The position numbers were made by a program, and so were the translations under genes. The notes under the pieces are model-generated. The model saw nothing but the letters and a program-made list of their open reading frames with translations, had not been told where the DNA came from and made no database searches. Of a stretch of 64,000 bases of DNA, positions 36,412 through 48,099 are shown one piece after another. Positions within the stretch are counted from its first letter, which is position 1, and every line of letters begins with the position of its first letter. The DNA comes from Pegea sp. RAD2-039 (taxonomy: Eukaryota > Chordata > Thaliacea > Salpida > Salpidae). Location of the stretch: NCBI GenBank assembly GCA_034620365.1, contig JAQGEQ010000192.1:3033001-3097000 (forward strand), in the 5' to 3' direction.

Positions 36412-39250
36412 AATAAACAAGAAAGAGGGTGCCTGAAGAGAGCACCTCTCGCTAACACACATTTTCATAAATTACATCTATTAAGTCCGAAATATAGAAA
36501 GAAAAAGATATCATACATGGCACTTCGGTAGTCCTCAAGGCATATAACAGTGAACAACTACATAGAATGTTCATATTATTTCATAAAAAAGGAAAAATTC
36601 ACAGTTTAGAAATAGCAGTGCTGGCAATATCAAAACAGTTCAACTTCTGCTTGAAGAACACGAGTGATTCTGACATGACAATTTCTGATGGCAGCTGGTT
36701 CCAAGTACTAATCGTGTGGTATGAGAAAACATTTACTCTGATTGAAGTACCAGGTGATATGGGCTTATTAAGATGTAATGTGCGTCGTCTGAGTTGATAT
36801 GACTTGAAGGAAGAAATAATGGAAGAAATAACCAGCTTGATATGGCATCCATTTACTGACATTGTATTCAAGAATTGGACGTACGTATAATTTAAAGAGA
36901 TTGATAAAGAAGTATGGATCCTTAGAATTGAAGGTCTTTATAATAAGATAAGTACCAAGGTCTATGACCGAAGATATTTTTTGAATAATAAATCCATTGG
37001 TGCAATATTGGTTTAAGCAATTTGCAGCTGGTTTACGGGAGAAAGTTATAATTCCAGACTTTGTGGACTGGATTCTGAGCTGTAATGCAGTTTGAAGTTT
37101 TGAAGGATTGCAAGATGATAGCTTAATGTCATCTGCATACATAAACAAAATAACATTATCTACTGCTACTAGTCTTGTGACGAGGTCTTCAATGAAACTT
37201 ACATCTTTCTACACAAGTTCATTGGGTTCTAACTTATAAGTAATCTTCTATACACTTTAAGATAAGGCTATTGATTTTTAAACTTTATAATACAATGATG
37301 AGCTTGTTGTGTGGGACATAATCAAACGCCTAAGCAAAATCGAGATATATGATGTCACAGGGAGTACTACTTCCATAATTCACTGTAAGCTCATTAAGAA
37401 AATGAGCTATTGAGCTAAGAAAGATCTCCGCTTCATATCAGATATTAGATGATGCTCCATTTAATGACTGATCATATGATTGTGAATGATATGCTCTTGA
37501 GTTCTGCAGATAACTGAAGTCAGCGAAACTGGTTTGTAGTTAAATGCGGTGTTTCTGGGACCCGTTTTTATGAATAGGAGTAATAGGAGTAATAGTTTTT
37601 TCCAAACTTGTGGAACTCTTCCTCGCCTCATAGTGATGTTAAATTGTAATGATAAAGAGGAAATAGTTTTTTTTAAACAAAACAGGGATCTGATCTGGGG
37701 TGTTGGCAACTGATGATAGCCTTAGTTACCACATCGACCGTTATGTCACGATCTATCATCTAAGATACATTTGTAAGAATGTCAAAGTAGGAACGAGAAG
37801 GAGTAATGCCATCATTGGTTATAATTACGATAATAAAAATTAAATTGGTTGTTTAGCAATTCAGCTTTATTCTCTGGTTCCATCACAAGCTGGTTGCTAT
37901 TATCAAGTAGGGGAGGTACTCTCAGCTTAAGCTTGTGATTTATGAAGCCAAAAAACGTTTTTATGCTAAGTGAAGATAAGACTGCACTTTTTCTTCCTAA
38001 ATAGAAATTAGAAAAATATTTCTTGTAAACTATACAAAGATCTTTGTACAGAGATTTGATGGAAGGGTCTGTTTTAGTTTGTTTGTATAGGAGGTTTTTT
38101 AAATGTTGTGAATTTCTAAAATAATTGAGAAAATGTGGCTTTTTATTGACTCTAAGAAAAGGTATACATTTCTAAAATGACTCTTTAACGATGTTAGCAA
38201 GCCGTGAGTAAATAGTATTAATGTCTTCGGAAGAGTTGAAAACAGAAATCCAGTCAACACCTGATAGAAACTTTTTTATACCATTATAATTTCCACAGTA
38301 AAAATTCCTTTTGCTTGAAGTTTTAACGTTCATGGAAAAAGTTTGATAGAGCTTGAATTCAATCATGTTGTGATCGCATTTTGTTGTTTGTTGGTGCAAA
38401 AACGATACAAAGATTCAAAGTATTACCACTAACATGGGCTGGAAAAGTAACCATGTGAGATAGGTTATTGGCATGGCTTAAAATGGCTAAATTAGGATTG
38501 TCGCTATCCAAGTTAAACGATTTTCCCATAAATGCAGAATTTAGGTCATTCCAATCAATTTTACTAAAACTAAAATCTCCCAAAATATATAACTCAGGAC
38601 ACACAACACTCTTCAAAACTTTCAATAAGGCCTTAACAGTAACGTTGTCATTAGTTTTAGAGGGTAGTTGGTGGGTATATATAAAACGAGAAAGTTTGGA
38701 TTTTGAGAAATGAAAATCGAAAGCGATAATCTCAAAACATGAACAGTGAATGACATCGATCTGAATTCTGGAGATCTTGGGTGCAAGCGATGTTTTGTAA
38801 ATTACGCAAACACCACCGCCTCTATCATGCAGTCTGTCACGACGCAAAATACAAAAAAGATTACCGTCAACTAAAACGGAATCAGGATACAACGGTTTCA
38901 ATCAAGTTTCAATAATAAAAGCAAATGCAAATTACTGAGAATGCAAAAAAGTATTCAATTGGAAAATTTTGTTAATAATCAACCGCGCGTAGAAGAACAT
39001 ACTTAGTTTTATAGAAGAATTGTCTTTTTGAAGCTTGTGAGATTTGATGATAGGTTTCTCTGAATTGATATCTTGGGCTGGAAGGATGGTATTCACAATT
39101 GTGTGTGAAGAGGATGTGAAAAAAGAAGTTGTGAGGTCAGTGGTTATTTGCCACTTCCGTTTTTTGAAAAAAAAAACTTAAAAAATTCTCAAGGCCTCCT
39201 ATGGTGGACCTTGAACTTTGTACTTAAAATCAGTAGGTTTTTCTCTCTGG
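36412..39250 (-). mobile_element. Dead non-LTR (LINE-type) retrotransposon, CR1/Jockey-like
   Basis: The minus strand carries the pieces of one retrotransposon ORF in the right order. An APE-type endonuclease lies at about 39000-38360, with DRGGGVCVIYK and YILGDFSFSKIDW. A reverse-transcriptase segment at 37709-37461 has FNYKPVSLTSV. The palm motif YADDIKL is near 37140. A C-terminal block at 36871-36599 has TISTWNQLPSEIV. Stops and frameshifts interrupt it throughout, and the expected endonuclease tryptophan in ETWL is replaced by a stop, so it is inactive. The 3' end shares a hairpin box with four other copies in the window. The 5' limit is approximate. The clade assignment is inference from motif style. 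Confidence 0.85.
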
Positions 39251-39259
39251 TTTCTGTTA

Positions 39260-40700
39260 TACGCCTCTTTTAGAAGAGGCTTAAAATAGATAAATTTGAG
39301 TACTTATAAACATATTACTTTTAAACTAGTTTTTTCAACTTAAATTTTCAAATTTGAAAAAAGATGTTTATCAAATTTTCAGTTTTTTAATTCAATTGAA
39401 AATTTTTAATGTTAATATTTTCGTAATATATTGGTAATTCCATAAACACCAATGAAGTGTTGATAGCTTATTTAAGTTCTTAGTTTAAAAAAGATCTATT
39501 TATAGCTTAAAATTTCTACATTTCTAAAAAAGTTCTTAAATAATTTCAAGTACAAAATATTTTATTCAAATTTATGAAAAAAAATCATTTTACGTAGAAG
39601 TTATAACAGTAGTTCCAAAAGATAAAAAAAAAAGTAAAATTCCATTTTATGTTGCCTGTAGATATTGAAAATCTCCTGAAAATCCTTAGTGGATTTTCTG
39701 CGAGAGTATAAAACATAAATAATTATTTTGTTTAATTTATTACTCAATTTTATCAAGATAGTTATAATATTGTTAAATACTATTTTAAAACTAGTCTATT
39801 TTCATCATGGTAGAATTCAAACTTAATTAAGTTAAGATCTAAAGGTAATAATTACTTCCTAATAAATCTGAAACTCTAAAACTTGTGTTTTTGGTTCTAT
39901 GAAAGGAATGTTTGAAGCCTCACTTTTTTGAGGTCGTTTTATTTTTAGCAATTCAAAAATTGCTTGTGGATAAGATGTTGGTTCAATTAAATTATTGGCT
40001 GAAAGTAAAGGAGACCTAATTATATTCATCTTATTTTCACGTTATAAGCGAGTAATAATTTGTGACTTGACATGAAACCCAAATTGATCATTTAGAAAAC
40101 TAATTGATGGACTTCGAAGTTATCAAACTGAGAGATGGAGCAGCAGTGATTTGAGATAAGATTATTTATGTTTATTTGGTTTATAAGATTATTTAGCTGC
40201 TTCCACTTTAGACAGAGCTTGTAAAACTTTGTTTATTTTGTTTACTTGTTAAAACTCTTAAGAGCACGAATATTTAGCACATTTACATATATTAATTCCT
40301 ATGAATAATTTTAGCTTTTCATACAAGATTTTAGAAATATTTTTTGTGATTTTTCTTGATTTTGCTTTTAAATCTTTTTAAGGCTTTCGTAACTTTTATT
40401 TAAAATCTTATACCATATTTGAAATCTTTTTCATGTGATCCGAGGAACTTTAGATTTGATCTTTGATATTTTTTTCTGTTTTCTGATTTTCATACTTTTT
40501 CTTTTCTTCATTAGCTAATTGATATTTAACACTTTTTGATTCAAACGGATGATTTGAATATTTATTTCTGCAATATTTTTTTTTAATGGGTATTTATAAG
40601 TTTATAAAAATCAACTGATGTATCTGATTGTAGGTAACTGTTTTATTTAAACAATATTCTATTTTTGTTTTCAATTCTGTGCAATTAGTGAATTATAACT
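39260..40700. other. A/T-rich spacer
   Basis: No gene is recognised. A short perfect hairpin, GCCTCTT...AAGAGGC, lies at 39263-39280, just beyond the 5' side of the retrotransposon. Confidence 0.4.
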
Positions 40701-40710
40701 TTTAGAAAAA

Positions 40711-40804
40711 ATGTTCAAGCCAAAAGCAAAAAGATATGACAACAAGAATGTAAAGCCTATATATCAAAACACATTAGTTACTAGCTCTCCTTACAAACAG
40801 AAAA
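40711..40804 (+). other. Possible upstream coding exon for GATC
   Basis: ATG at 40711 opens 31 codons (MFKPKAKRYDNKNVK...) and ends at donor AAAA|GTAAAT in phase 1. Splicing to the acceptor TATTTTCAAG at 41520 continues in frame into the GATC reading frame. A 15-nt microexon candidate (41325-41339) between CTGCAG and GTAAGA would also keep the frame. This exon is not needed for GatC function and could be chance. Confidence 0.3.
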
Positions 40805-41549
40805 GTAAATAAAAATATTGTAATCCCTGTAAAAAGACAAACTTATAGCTATTCAACAATGATTATGTTATATAAAATTTTTCTTCTACATGATAACACT
40901 AAAGCAGAAAATTATTCGACCACATTCGAGCTGAGAAAAATTAGTATTAAAAGACCCAGGTTCACATGTAGTTACAAAACAATATTGCAAACCATACAAT
41001 AACAATTTTTTTTATTTTATTGTTTAAATTTTGTTTTGTGGTATTATGTAATTCGAAAATATTATTTAACTTATCATAATTATAAAAATCTTTCACTTCC
41101 TTTAAAATTGTGTTAAAAAAATTGGTTTAAGTAATTATGTTATAAGTGATTTATCATGCTGTTAGTTTCTTTATTTTATTTACTTATTCTGTAATTTTGT
41201 TCTTTTTATTCAAAAACTATGCTTGCTTCTGTCTCTGCTTCTTACATATAAAGTGTTCCTATTCTTCCTACCTTAAATATGTTACTAATTAGCTACTTAA
41301 GACCTTTTCTTCTTTTTTTCTGCAGTCATATTGCTTTATAGTAAGAGCTGTAAAATTTGTCAAATGCCAATTTTTACATTTTTTTAAATTTTACAAATGC
41401 ATCAAATATTAAGAATATTTTAAAATAAAATAGTAAAGACATGAACTATAAATTATAATCAAAATATACTGTTAAAAATAATTTAAAAAATAATCTCTAT
41501 TACTACTTTTTATTTTCAAGATAAATCAGAATTTTTTGAGAAATCAATT

Positions 41550-41999
41550 ATGTTGATTCTAAAAGTAAGAAATGAAATAATCAGAAAAACTTCTGCAAAT
41601 ATTAGAAGGTTCATCACAACATCTACCTGTTCTAAATTCAAAGTGATTTCAAATGATCTTAAATCAAATGATGATTTTGAAGTCAATTCTAAAGTACTAA
41701 GAAAACTTGAACGTTTATCAAGGCTTAGTTTTACAAATGATCAAGAATATATCGACTTTTTTAAACATAACATCCAATTTGTAAACAAACTTTCTGAAGT
41801 TGAAACTTCTGATGTTGAACCAATGTATTCAGTAGTAGAAGATATAGAGGTTGATCTTAGGGAGGATGTGGACAAGATTGTTTATAGTGATATTTTAAGG
41901 AATGCAAGTGAAGAATTTGAAGGATATTTCATTGTACCTAAAGAAAGTGACTCTATAAATCAAACAAAAAACAAAGACACTGATATAAATCAATCTTAA
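41550..41999 (+). CDS. GATC: Glutamyl-tRNA(Gln) amidotransferase subunit C, mitochondrial
   Basis: A single-exon frame of 149 residues (human about 136). GatC is the small subunit of the mitochondrial GatCAB complex, which converts Glu-tRNA(Gln) to Gln-tRNA(Gln). The N-terminal 30 or so residues are basic and rich in R, S, T and I with no acidic residue except E9 (KTSANIRRFITTSTCSKF), a typical mitochondrial presequence. The family core follows: LRKLERLSRLSFTNDQE, then INFV-like helix sequence, then SDVEPMYSV and VDLREDV. A C-terminal polar tail is present. Start 41550 is chosen because it gives the presequence; an upstream in-frame exon is possible (see 40711-40804). The stop lies 343 bp before the next gene on the same strand. 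Confidence 0.9.
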   Translation: MLILKVRNEIIRKTSANIRRFITTSTCSKFKVISNDLKSNDDFEVNSKVLRKLERLSRLSFTNDQEYIDFFKHNIQFVNKLSEVETSDVEPMYSVVEDIEVDLREDVDKIVYSDILRNASEEFEGYFIVPKESDSINQTKNKDTDINQS

Positions 42000-42342
42000 T
42001 TTTTTATAAAACTTTTTATAAAATTAATGATAATATATTTATAATCTGTTTTGCCTACTAGTAAATACTTTTAAAATATATATTTTGATTGCTGATATGC
42101 TATAAGACTAGATCCACCAATTTTTAATCTTATTCATTAAAATAGAAGTTTTATTAAACTGAAATATTATTTGATGTGTTTTAAGTAGAATTTCTATAAA
42201 TTATAGTTGTAATGATAAGTTGCAATGAATTTTTCTTAAATTATATTTGAATAGTGTGTTTTATGTTTTGTTTTTCATTTATTATTAGAAGAATTAAAGC
42301 AGCTTACTTGTTTTATATAAAAATATATTTATTTCAATTAAT

Positions 42343-44031
42343 ATGGAAACATATTTAACCAACAAAGAAGTTTATAACTTGCTAATAGCTGAAAACTTTT
42401 CTTCCAAACCTAATATTTTGGACTCAAATTATCTTTTACTAATAGATTGTAGGTAAGTTAAGTTAATAATTTGTTTATTTATAACTTAATTAATATATTT
42501 TTTAGAAATTTTATAACTAGTACTGTAGAAATATCTCATCTAAATATAATTTTATAATTTTGTTTGTAGAACAGAAGAAGACTATGATAAAGGACATATC
42601 AAGTTCGCCAAACATCACCTTTGTTTAAAGAATCGATTTGAATCTCTGATTGCAGTTCCTCAGCAGTTACAATCTTATGACTTAATTGTGATGTAAGTTA
42701 ATTAAAACTTAGTTTTAATAACCCAAGAGTAAATGATTATGATTTTATAGATATGAAGATAATAATGGAGTTATAAAAGACCTGTTGCGGCAAATAAATA
42801 TTAACTTTTATGAAGCAAAACAAAGTTATAAATCATTTGCAGCTTCTTATCCTTTTCTTATTGATTTAAAAGAAAGCAAATATAAAAAAGCTAACTTTCA
42901 AGTAAACATTTCATTTTTGAGTAACAAATAATACTGCAGTCTCTTTATCTTCTTCACTTATTTTGTTTTTGAATCATAACTTACATTTACCCATGTCTCT
43001 GAAGTATCACTATTTTCTTCTCATATTGTTTTGTGTTAGATATAAGATTGATTATTTATCATTTAAAACTAATGTCTTCTTTATGTAAATCGATTTATCA
43101 TCAAATTGTTTTATTTTTATATTGATGTTTTTATTTTAACTAAACTTTAAATAATCTTGACTTTGTATCTAATCTATAGGCTTGGCCATCAGATATAGAA
43201 GATGGCAGGTTGTTTATAGGAACAGCAGTACAAGCAGCAAATGATGAAATAGTTCGAAATCTCGGTTTATAATATTTTATATCATTTAAAGTCAAACGTT
43301 GAATTCAATTTGTTTGTAGAATTGACTCATATCGTGAATATTACATTAGAATCACCTACAAGTGAACTAATAGATAAGAAAAATATTCTTCAAATATCAG
43401 TTGATGATAAGTCAAGCTCAAATTTACTTTCATGGTTTGATAAGACTTCCTCATTCATATCTTCAGCTTTGGAATCAAAGTAATTTTCTTTATATATTTA
43501 CGAAGAAAAATTTTAGGAATATATTCAGAAAATGTTTTATTGCTTTGAAGTTGTAAAAGCCATTTGAACTATTTTGATATTAATTTTAACAACTGGATGC
43601 TCTTAAAACTAAATTTATGGAATTTTAAAGTCTTCAATATTTATTGATTCAACTTTTTAAATTTAAGTTTTTTTTAAAAAGTGATTTTAGAAACCAATTT
43701 CGTCAAAATTTAAATATTTGTTTTCTATTTTACACAACTTAGAAAATGTTTTTCTTTTTATTGAACAAATTCAAATAATAAATTTTCATCTCAATTTAGT
43801 TCAAATAATCGGGTACTTGTTCACTGTACAATGGGTAGAAGTCGAAGCTCTACAGTAGTCCTTGCTTACTTGATGCAAAAAAGAAATATTTCTTTAAAAG
43901 AAGCATCAGTTATCTTAAGAGATTGTCGCCCGACAGCTAAGCCAAATGTTGGTTTTATCGAACAACTTCTTAAGTTTGAGGAACATTTATTTGGAAAGAA
44001 AATAACTGATTTAAATGAATTACCTTTTTAA
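42343..44031 (+). CDS. STYXL1: STYXL1-like rhodanese and dual-specificity phosphatase, catalytic loop intact
   Basis: Six exons: 42343-42452, 42570-42692, 42751-42901, 43180-43264, 43320-43479 and 43800-44031. They join to 286 residues (human STYXL1 is 313). Residues 1-120 form a rhodanese/Cdc25-like domain (LLLIDCRTEEDYDKGHIKFA, YDLIVIYEDNNG) without the sulfur-transfer cysteine, as in MAP-kinase phosphatases. The rest is a DUSP domain that starts AWPSDIEDGRLFIG. The P-loop VHCTMGRSRSS has C219 and R225 in the CX5R arrangement, and D185/D186 is placed as a general acid. Mammalian STYXL1 (MK-STYX) is a pseudophosphatase that lacks this cysteine. Here the protein is predicted active. The C-terminal GKKITDLNELPF resembles the STYXL1 end, which favours that family over other rhodanese-DUSPs. 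The assignment is by domain order and tail, not by a tree. Confidence 0.8.
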
Positions 44032-45544
44032 TTTAAATTATAATTTTTGTGTTTAAACCATTTAATATCTTTCTCAAATCTTAGAACTATTGTAAATTAC
44101 AAGAGTTGAAAATGTATCTTTTGCACCTGAAAAGTCATAAAACATCCTGTGATCTTCATTATTCTTGTAATTTGTTCATATAGTTTTCTTGTGTGACTGA
44201 AGAAATAGACTTACTTACTGTGACTTATTCTTTATTATATATACAAATTGTGATTATAACAACATTTTTTTTTATTTGCTTATTTTTTAACCTATTTTAC
44301 ACTTTAGAAACTATATTTTAATATTCTTCTCATTAATTTTAACCTCTTTATGATTTATATCACAATTAATTGGCTGCTTATATTTGGTTTTTGTATCTTC
44401 ACCAAGTTTTTTATGTTTAAACAAGCTTACACAGCAATATTTGCTCATGCAATTTTCAAAATATGACACTTCATTCTTATGCAATTAAAATATTTTTATG
44501 TAATGGTTCTGTCATCAACGATAATTTTATTTCTCAATATTTAGAAAAATGTTTTCAGATAATAAGAAAATAATCGTTTTAGAGTTTAAGAAAATAAAAG
44601 CTTTATTTCATTTGGTTATTTGAATATCCGAAGGTGATACCCACAACTTAATAGAAGTCATGAATTTGTAAATCAATTCAAATAACTTAAAGCAAACTTA
44701 CGATAAGCGACAGTTTGAATTAAATCGTTTACTTGGAAAGCTGTACCTCTTTTATCTTATAAAGACCGTCTCAATATCCTTGCAATAGTTTGTTTCTAGC
44801 TTAGTAATATTGTTTCAAATATCGATGGTTTCTCTTACTCTTATTTTAGTATTTTCTTTAAAGACTACCTATTTTTATAAGTTATCAACGGTTATCATTC
44901 CAAATTAAGCCCCTCAACAGCTTATTCAATAGAGTAATCACATTTTTATTAATATACCATCAATATAGAAAGTTTTATCGTATTGCTTATTTAGTATTTT
45001 ATTGTTTTAGTAACTTTATTATACACTGCATAAGTTTACTTTTCTAGGGTTACTATTTTTTCTTTTAAAATTTGTTTTTAGAAACTCTGAAGATATCTGA
45101 ACAGATTAAGTCTTACATCTTAAAATTAAAACTCAAATCTTTACAAAGTTTATTATTATCTGCTATCTAACGATGAAAATCCATATTAATACAAATTATA
45201 CATTGAAACAAGATTTAATTTAATTATTAAGCCATAATTTAGATGTTAAGAAAATATCATTAGAATTAAATGCGATTTTTTGAAATTATTGTCGTTTGAA
45301 GTTGTTAGCTTTAAGAAGGTAATATTATAAAAATTTTGATTAAGATATTTTTATATCTTGTAATAAAGTTTTGTGCTGAAACAGTTTTATATAAAATAAT
45401 GATTAATAAGGCAATAATGTATAAATAAGCAGTAATATATATTTACATTTAATGTATACTTTGAGTAGGAGTAACACATTTTTTAATTTAGCAAATATTT
45501 AATTTTTCAACTTTTCAAAATTTTACTTTTTATATATAAACAGA
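44032..45544. other. A/T-rich spacer after the STYXL1-like gene
   Basis: This contains the 3' flank of the STYXL1-like gene. From about 44620 to 45120 the composition is somewhat more balanced, without an assignable frame on either strand. Nothing further is supported. Confidence 0.35.
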
Positions 45545-45621
45545 TTTATTTATTACAATAAATGCGAAGGAGAGTGCCTGAAAAGAGCACCTCTCGCGAA
45601 CACGCATTCTCACAAATAGAT
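45545..45621 (-). mobile_element. Short 3' end of the same retrotransposon family
   Basis: The minus strand reads TTTGTGAGAATGCGTGTTCG, then GAGAGGTGCTCTTTTCAGGC, then the terminal GCATTTATTG. Similarity to the other copies stops just upstream, so only about 75 bp remain. It points opposite to the copy at 46258-46630. Confidence 0.7.
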
Positions 45622-46257
45622 AAATATTATAAAAGTAAATATGGTTAATGGGAAAAAGTAGATATTTCGTTTAGAAAACAAATGAAAAAATAAGTTATTA
45701 TTATACCATAGTCATTGCAATAAATTTCATTAATTGTTATTTTCTTGTTGTCTCTAACAGATTAACTTTCCTCCCATTTTGCTAGCTCTATATTTTTGTA
45801 TTTTTAAGTATATACAATCAAAGTTGCTCTATTTTTAAGGAATAATAGACTGAGGCTATAACAATAGTATCTATAAGTCTTAAAGTTTGATTAATTTCTT
45901 CTTTGATAGAATTACATTTCATTATAATGCATTATGCTGAAGTTTAGTGTGCAATCCAGCTGTAACTTGTTTTCATTAACCAGCTTCAAACCTATATCTG
46001 ATATCGATAAACTTATCATTCAATTTATAATTTATTCAATCTATAAGTTTTTATGTTGCTCTGATAGAAAAAAAAACTATTCTAAGGATTTTAGGTCGAA
46101 ATTTCTTTTATTTAAGTAAAATTGTTAACTGAGAAAACTTCCAAATATACTTAATATTTAAAACAAACATTTCGCGCATTCTGAAGTATAAAGATGTCAG
46201 AATGGTTTTGATTCTTATTTATAAAACAAACTAAGTTATATTTATATCTCTTAATAA

Positions 46258-46630
46258 TCCAATATCACCTGGTACATTCATCAGAGCAACTTTTTTTGTC
46301 ATTTTGCACAATTAGTACTTGGAAGCAGCTGACCCATCAGACATTGTCATGTCAGAACCACTCGCGTTGTTCAAGTAGAAGTTGGCCCGTTATAATATTG
46401 CCAACATTGTCATTTCTAAACTATTATTTTTTCCCTTTTTTATATTATTAACATTCTATGTAATTGTTCACTGCTATATGCTTTGAGGACTACTGAAATG
46501 CCATGTATTACATCTTTTGCTTTCTATTTTTTTAACTTAGTAGATATTATTTGTGAGAATGTGTGATAGCGGGAGGTGATCTCTTCAGGTACCCTCTTTC
46601 GCATTTAGTGAAATAAATGAAATAAATAAA
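46258..46630 (+). mobile_element. 3' fragment of the same retrotransposon family
   Basis: Starts in sequence equivalent to the C-terminal coding part (CACCTGGTACATTCATCAGAG) of the longer copy. It runs through the terminal box GGGAGGTGATCTCTTCAGG and ends in AAATAAATGAAATAAATAAA. Coding frames are broken. The microsatellite-like tail is typical of the 3' ends of CR1/Jockey-type elements. Confidence 0.75.
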
Positions 46631-47758
46631 TCTCTTTTGGTTAACTACCAAGTACTTTTGGCTAATCAAATTGCACCTAACCATAAAAAAAATAAAGCAA
46701 AATTAAAAAGTCAAAAGTCAACTTGTATATATTATCAACATAAAAATTAAATAGATAACTAGTATATAATAGTATATACTAAGTACTATATAGATAATTA
46801 AATTATATGGTATAACTCTTCTAGTTAGTAATATTTAGGACATTTAATTTTGAAGTGAGCAACATCCTAAACAGATTTTTAATTATTAAGCAAATTTATA
46901 TATTTTTTAATTAATAGTACACATTTATGCAATCTCTACTAAAAGTTCAAAACAAAAGTTTCTTTATTATTCAACTAACTTCTTCTAAATAATATTGGTT
47001 CAAAAAATTAACCAAAACAGAAATGTTAACCTTGTGAATAATATGGTATGAAAACTTAACCTTAACGTATGATAAGTAGTCACAATCCAATTTACAATGG
47101 TACAGTAAATTGATATGTAAGAGATTCTTGACTTTGTTTAAATTTAGGCGATATTTAGATTATAGCAACTTATCGAAATAGACATAAATTTGTTGAAAAT
47201 ACAAGGTTGATTAAAAAAGATAACTTTCAAGTTATTATGAGTTTTTAAGACGTGCAACTAACTTATCTCACGTAATTAAAAGTCTAATTGCATATCTTGA
47301 TGCTACGACTTACTTTGATATGAAATGCTTTACTCAATAAATATTTTTACAGAGACATAGTGGTATAACGATCGTTTTGTTTATTCTAACTTTTTCTGTT
47401 TTGATATTTTTATTATTTATATTGAGGCAAGCAAATAATTTTTAAGCCAGCCCTATTTGATTGTATAACTTATCTTTATCTTGCTTTATGTATCTCTTAC
47501 GTAGTATTTTGAGATGTTCATGACTCAGTTTTTTTTTTTTTAATCATCTTTTCTTTTGTTTATACTCTGATTCAAAATTGTGATACGTAATTCATTACAG
47601 GGAATAATTTCCTCTTTATTTCAGCAGATTGCTGACTCATAAACAGTCCTATAAATTAGTATTAAATGCATTAAAAATTTTTAATTCAGTATATTATATG
47701 AATGACAAAGTTTTAAGAAATTTTTTAATTTTGCAATAATTTTAAATTATTTAAGCAT
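46631..47758. other. A/T-rich spacer
   Basis: No gene, RNA or repeat is recognised on either strand. Confidence 0.4.
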
Positions 47759-47771
47759 GTTGCATAGCAAC
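47759..47771. promoter_or_regulatory. X-box-like palindrome (possible RFX site)
   Basis: GTTGC-ATA-GCAAC is a perfect inverted repeat with a 3-nt spacer, close to the RFX X-box consensus GTTRCC(N)0-3GGYAAC. It lies 104 bp upstream of a TATA box. A site of this type in front of a promoter suggests RFX control. Confidence 0.4.
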
Positions 47772-47874
47772 AATTGAACAACGATGACAAAAAATTACAA
47801 CCAAACCAAGTTTGAAAGCCGTGTTAGGTAACTGCATCGTTTTCTCAAGCAAAGCTAAGGATGCAACCTTCTAG

Positions 47875-47881
47875 TATAAAT
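47875..47881 (+). promoter_or_regulatory. TATA box of a plus-strand promoter
   Basis: TATAAAT sits inside a 300-bp block of balanced composition (about 47760-48060) within otherwise A/T-dominated DNA. Transcription would start near 47905-47912. Possible donors follow (for example AATAG|GTGTCT near 48051), so the block may be a promoter plus non-coding first exon of the gene at 50968. A short frame MTKNYNQTKFESRV at 47784 ends at AG|GTAACT, but it lies upstream of the TATA box. Confidence 0.4.
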
Positions 47882-48099
47882 GCCCGTAAGGTATAAGTTT
47901 TCTGTCAATTACGTGACTAAAACTTTGTTTCTTTTTCGTTGCGTCACGCCCTGTTAGTCTTTAGCGAACGGCTGAACTTAGTTCGATTCTATAGTCTGCA
48001 TTTGGTAACGGCAAGTGGAAGAGAGGCGGTTAACTTGAATATAGTCGAAAAATAGGTGTCTCGGCTAATTTCAGCTTTTAAGAGAAAATTATTTGTTGT

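Noticed and set aside
36567-36797. Plus-strand frame over the retrotransposon
   Set aside because: Antisense shadow of the retrotransposon C-terminal coding segment.
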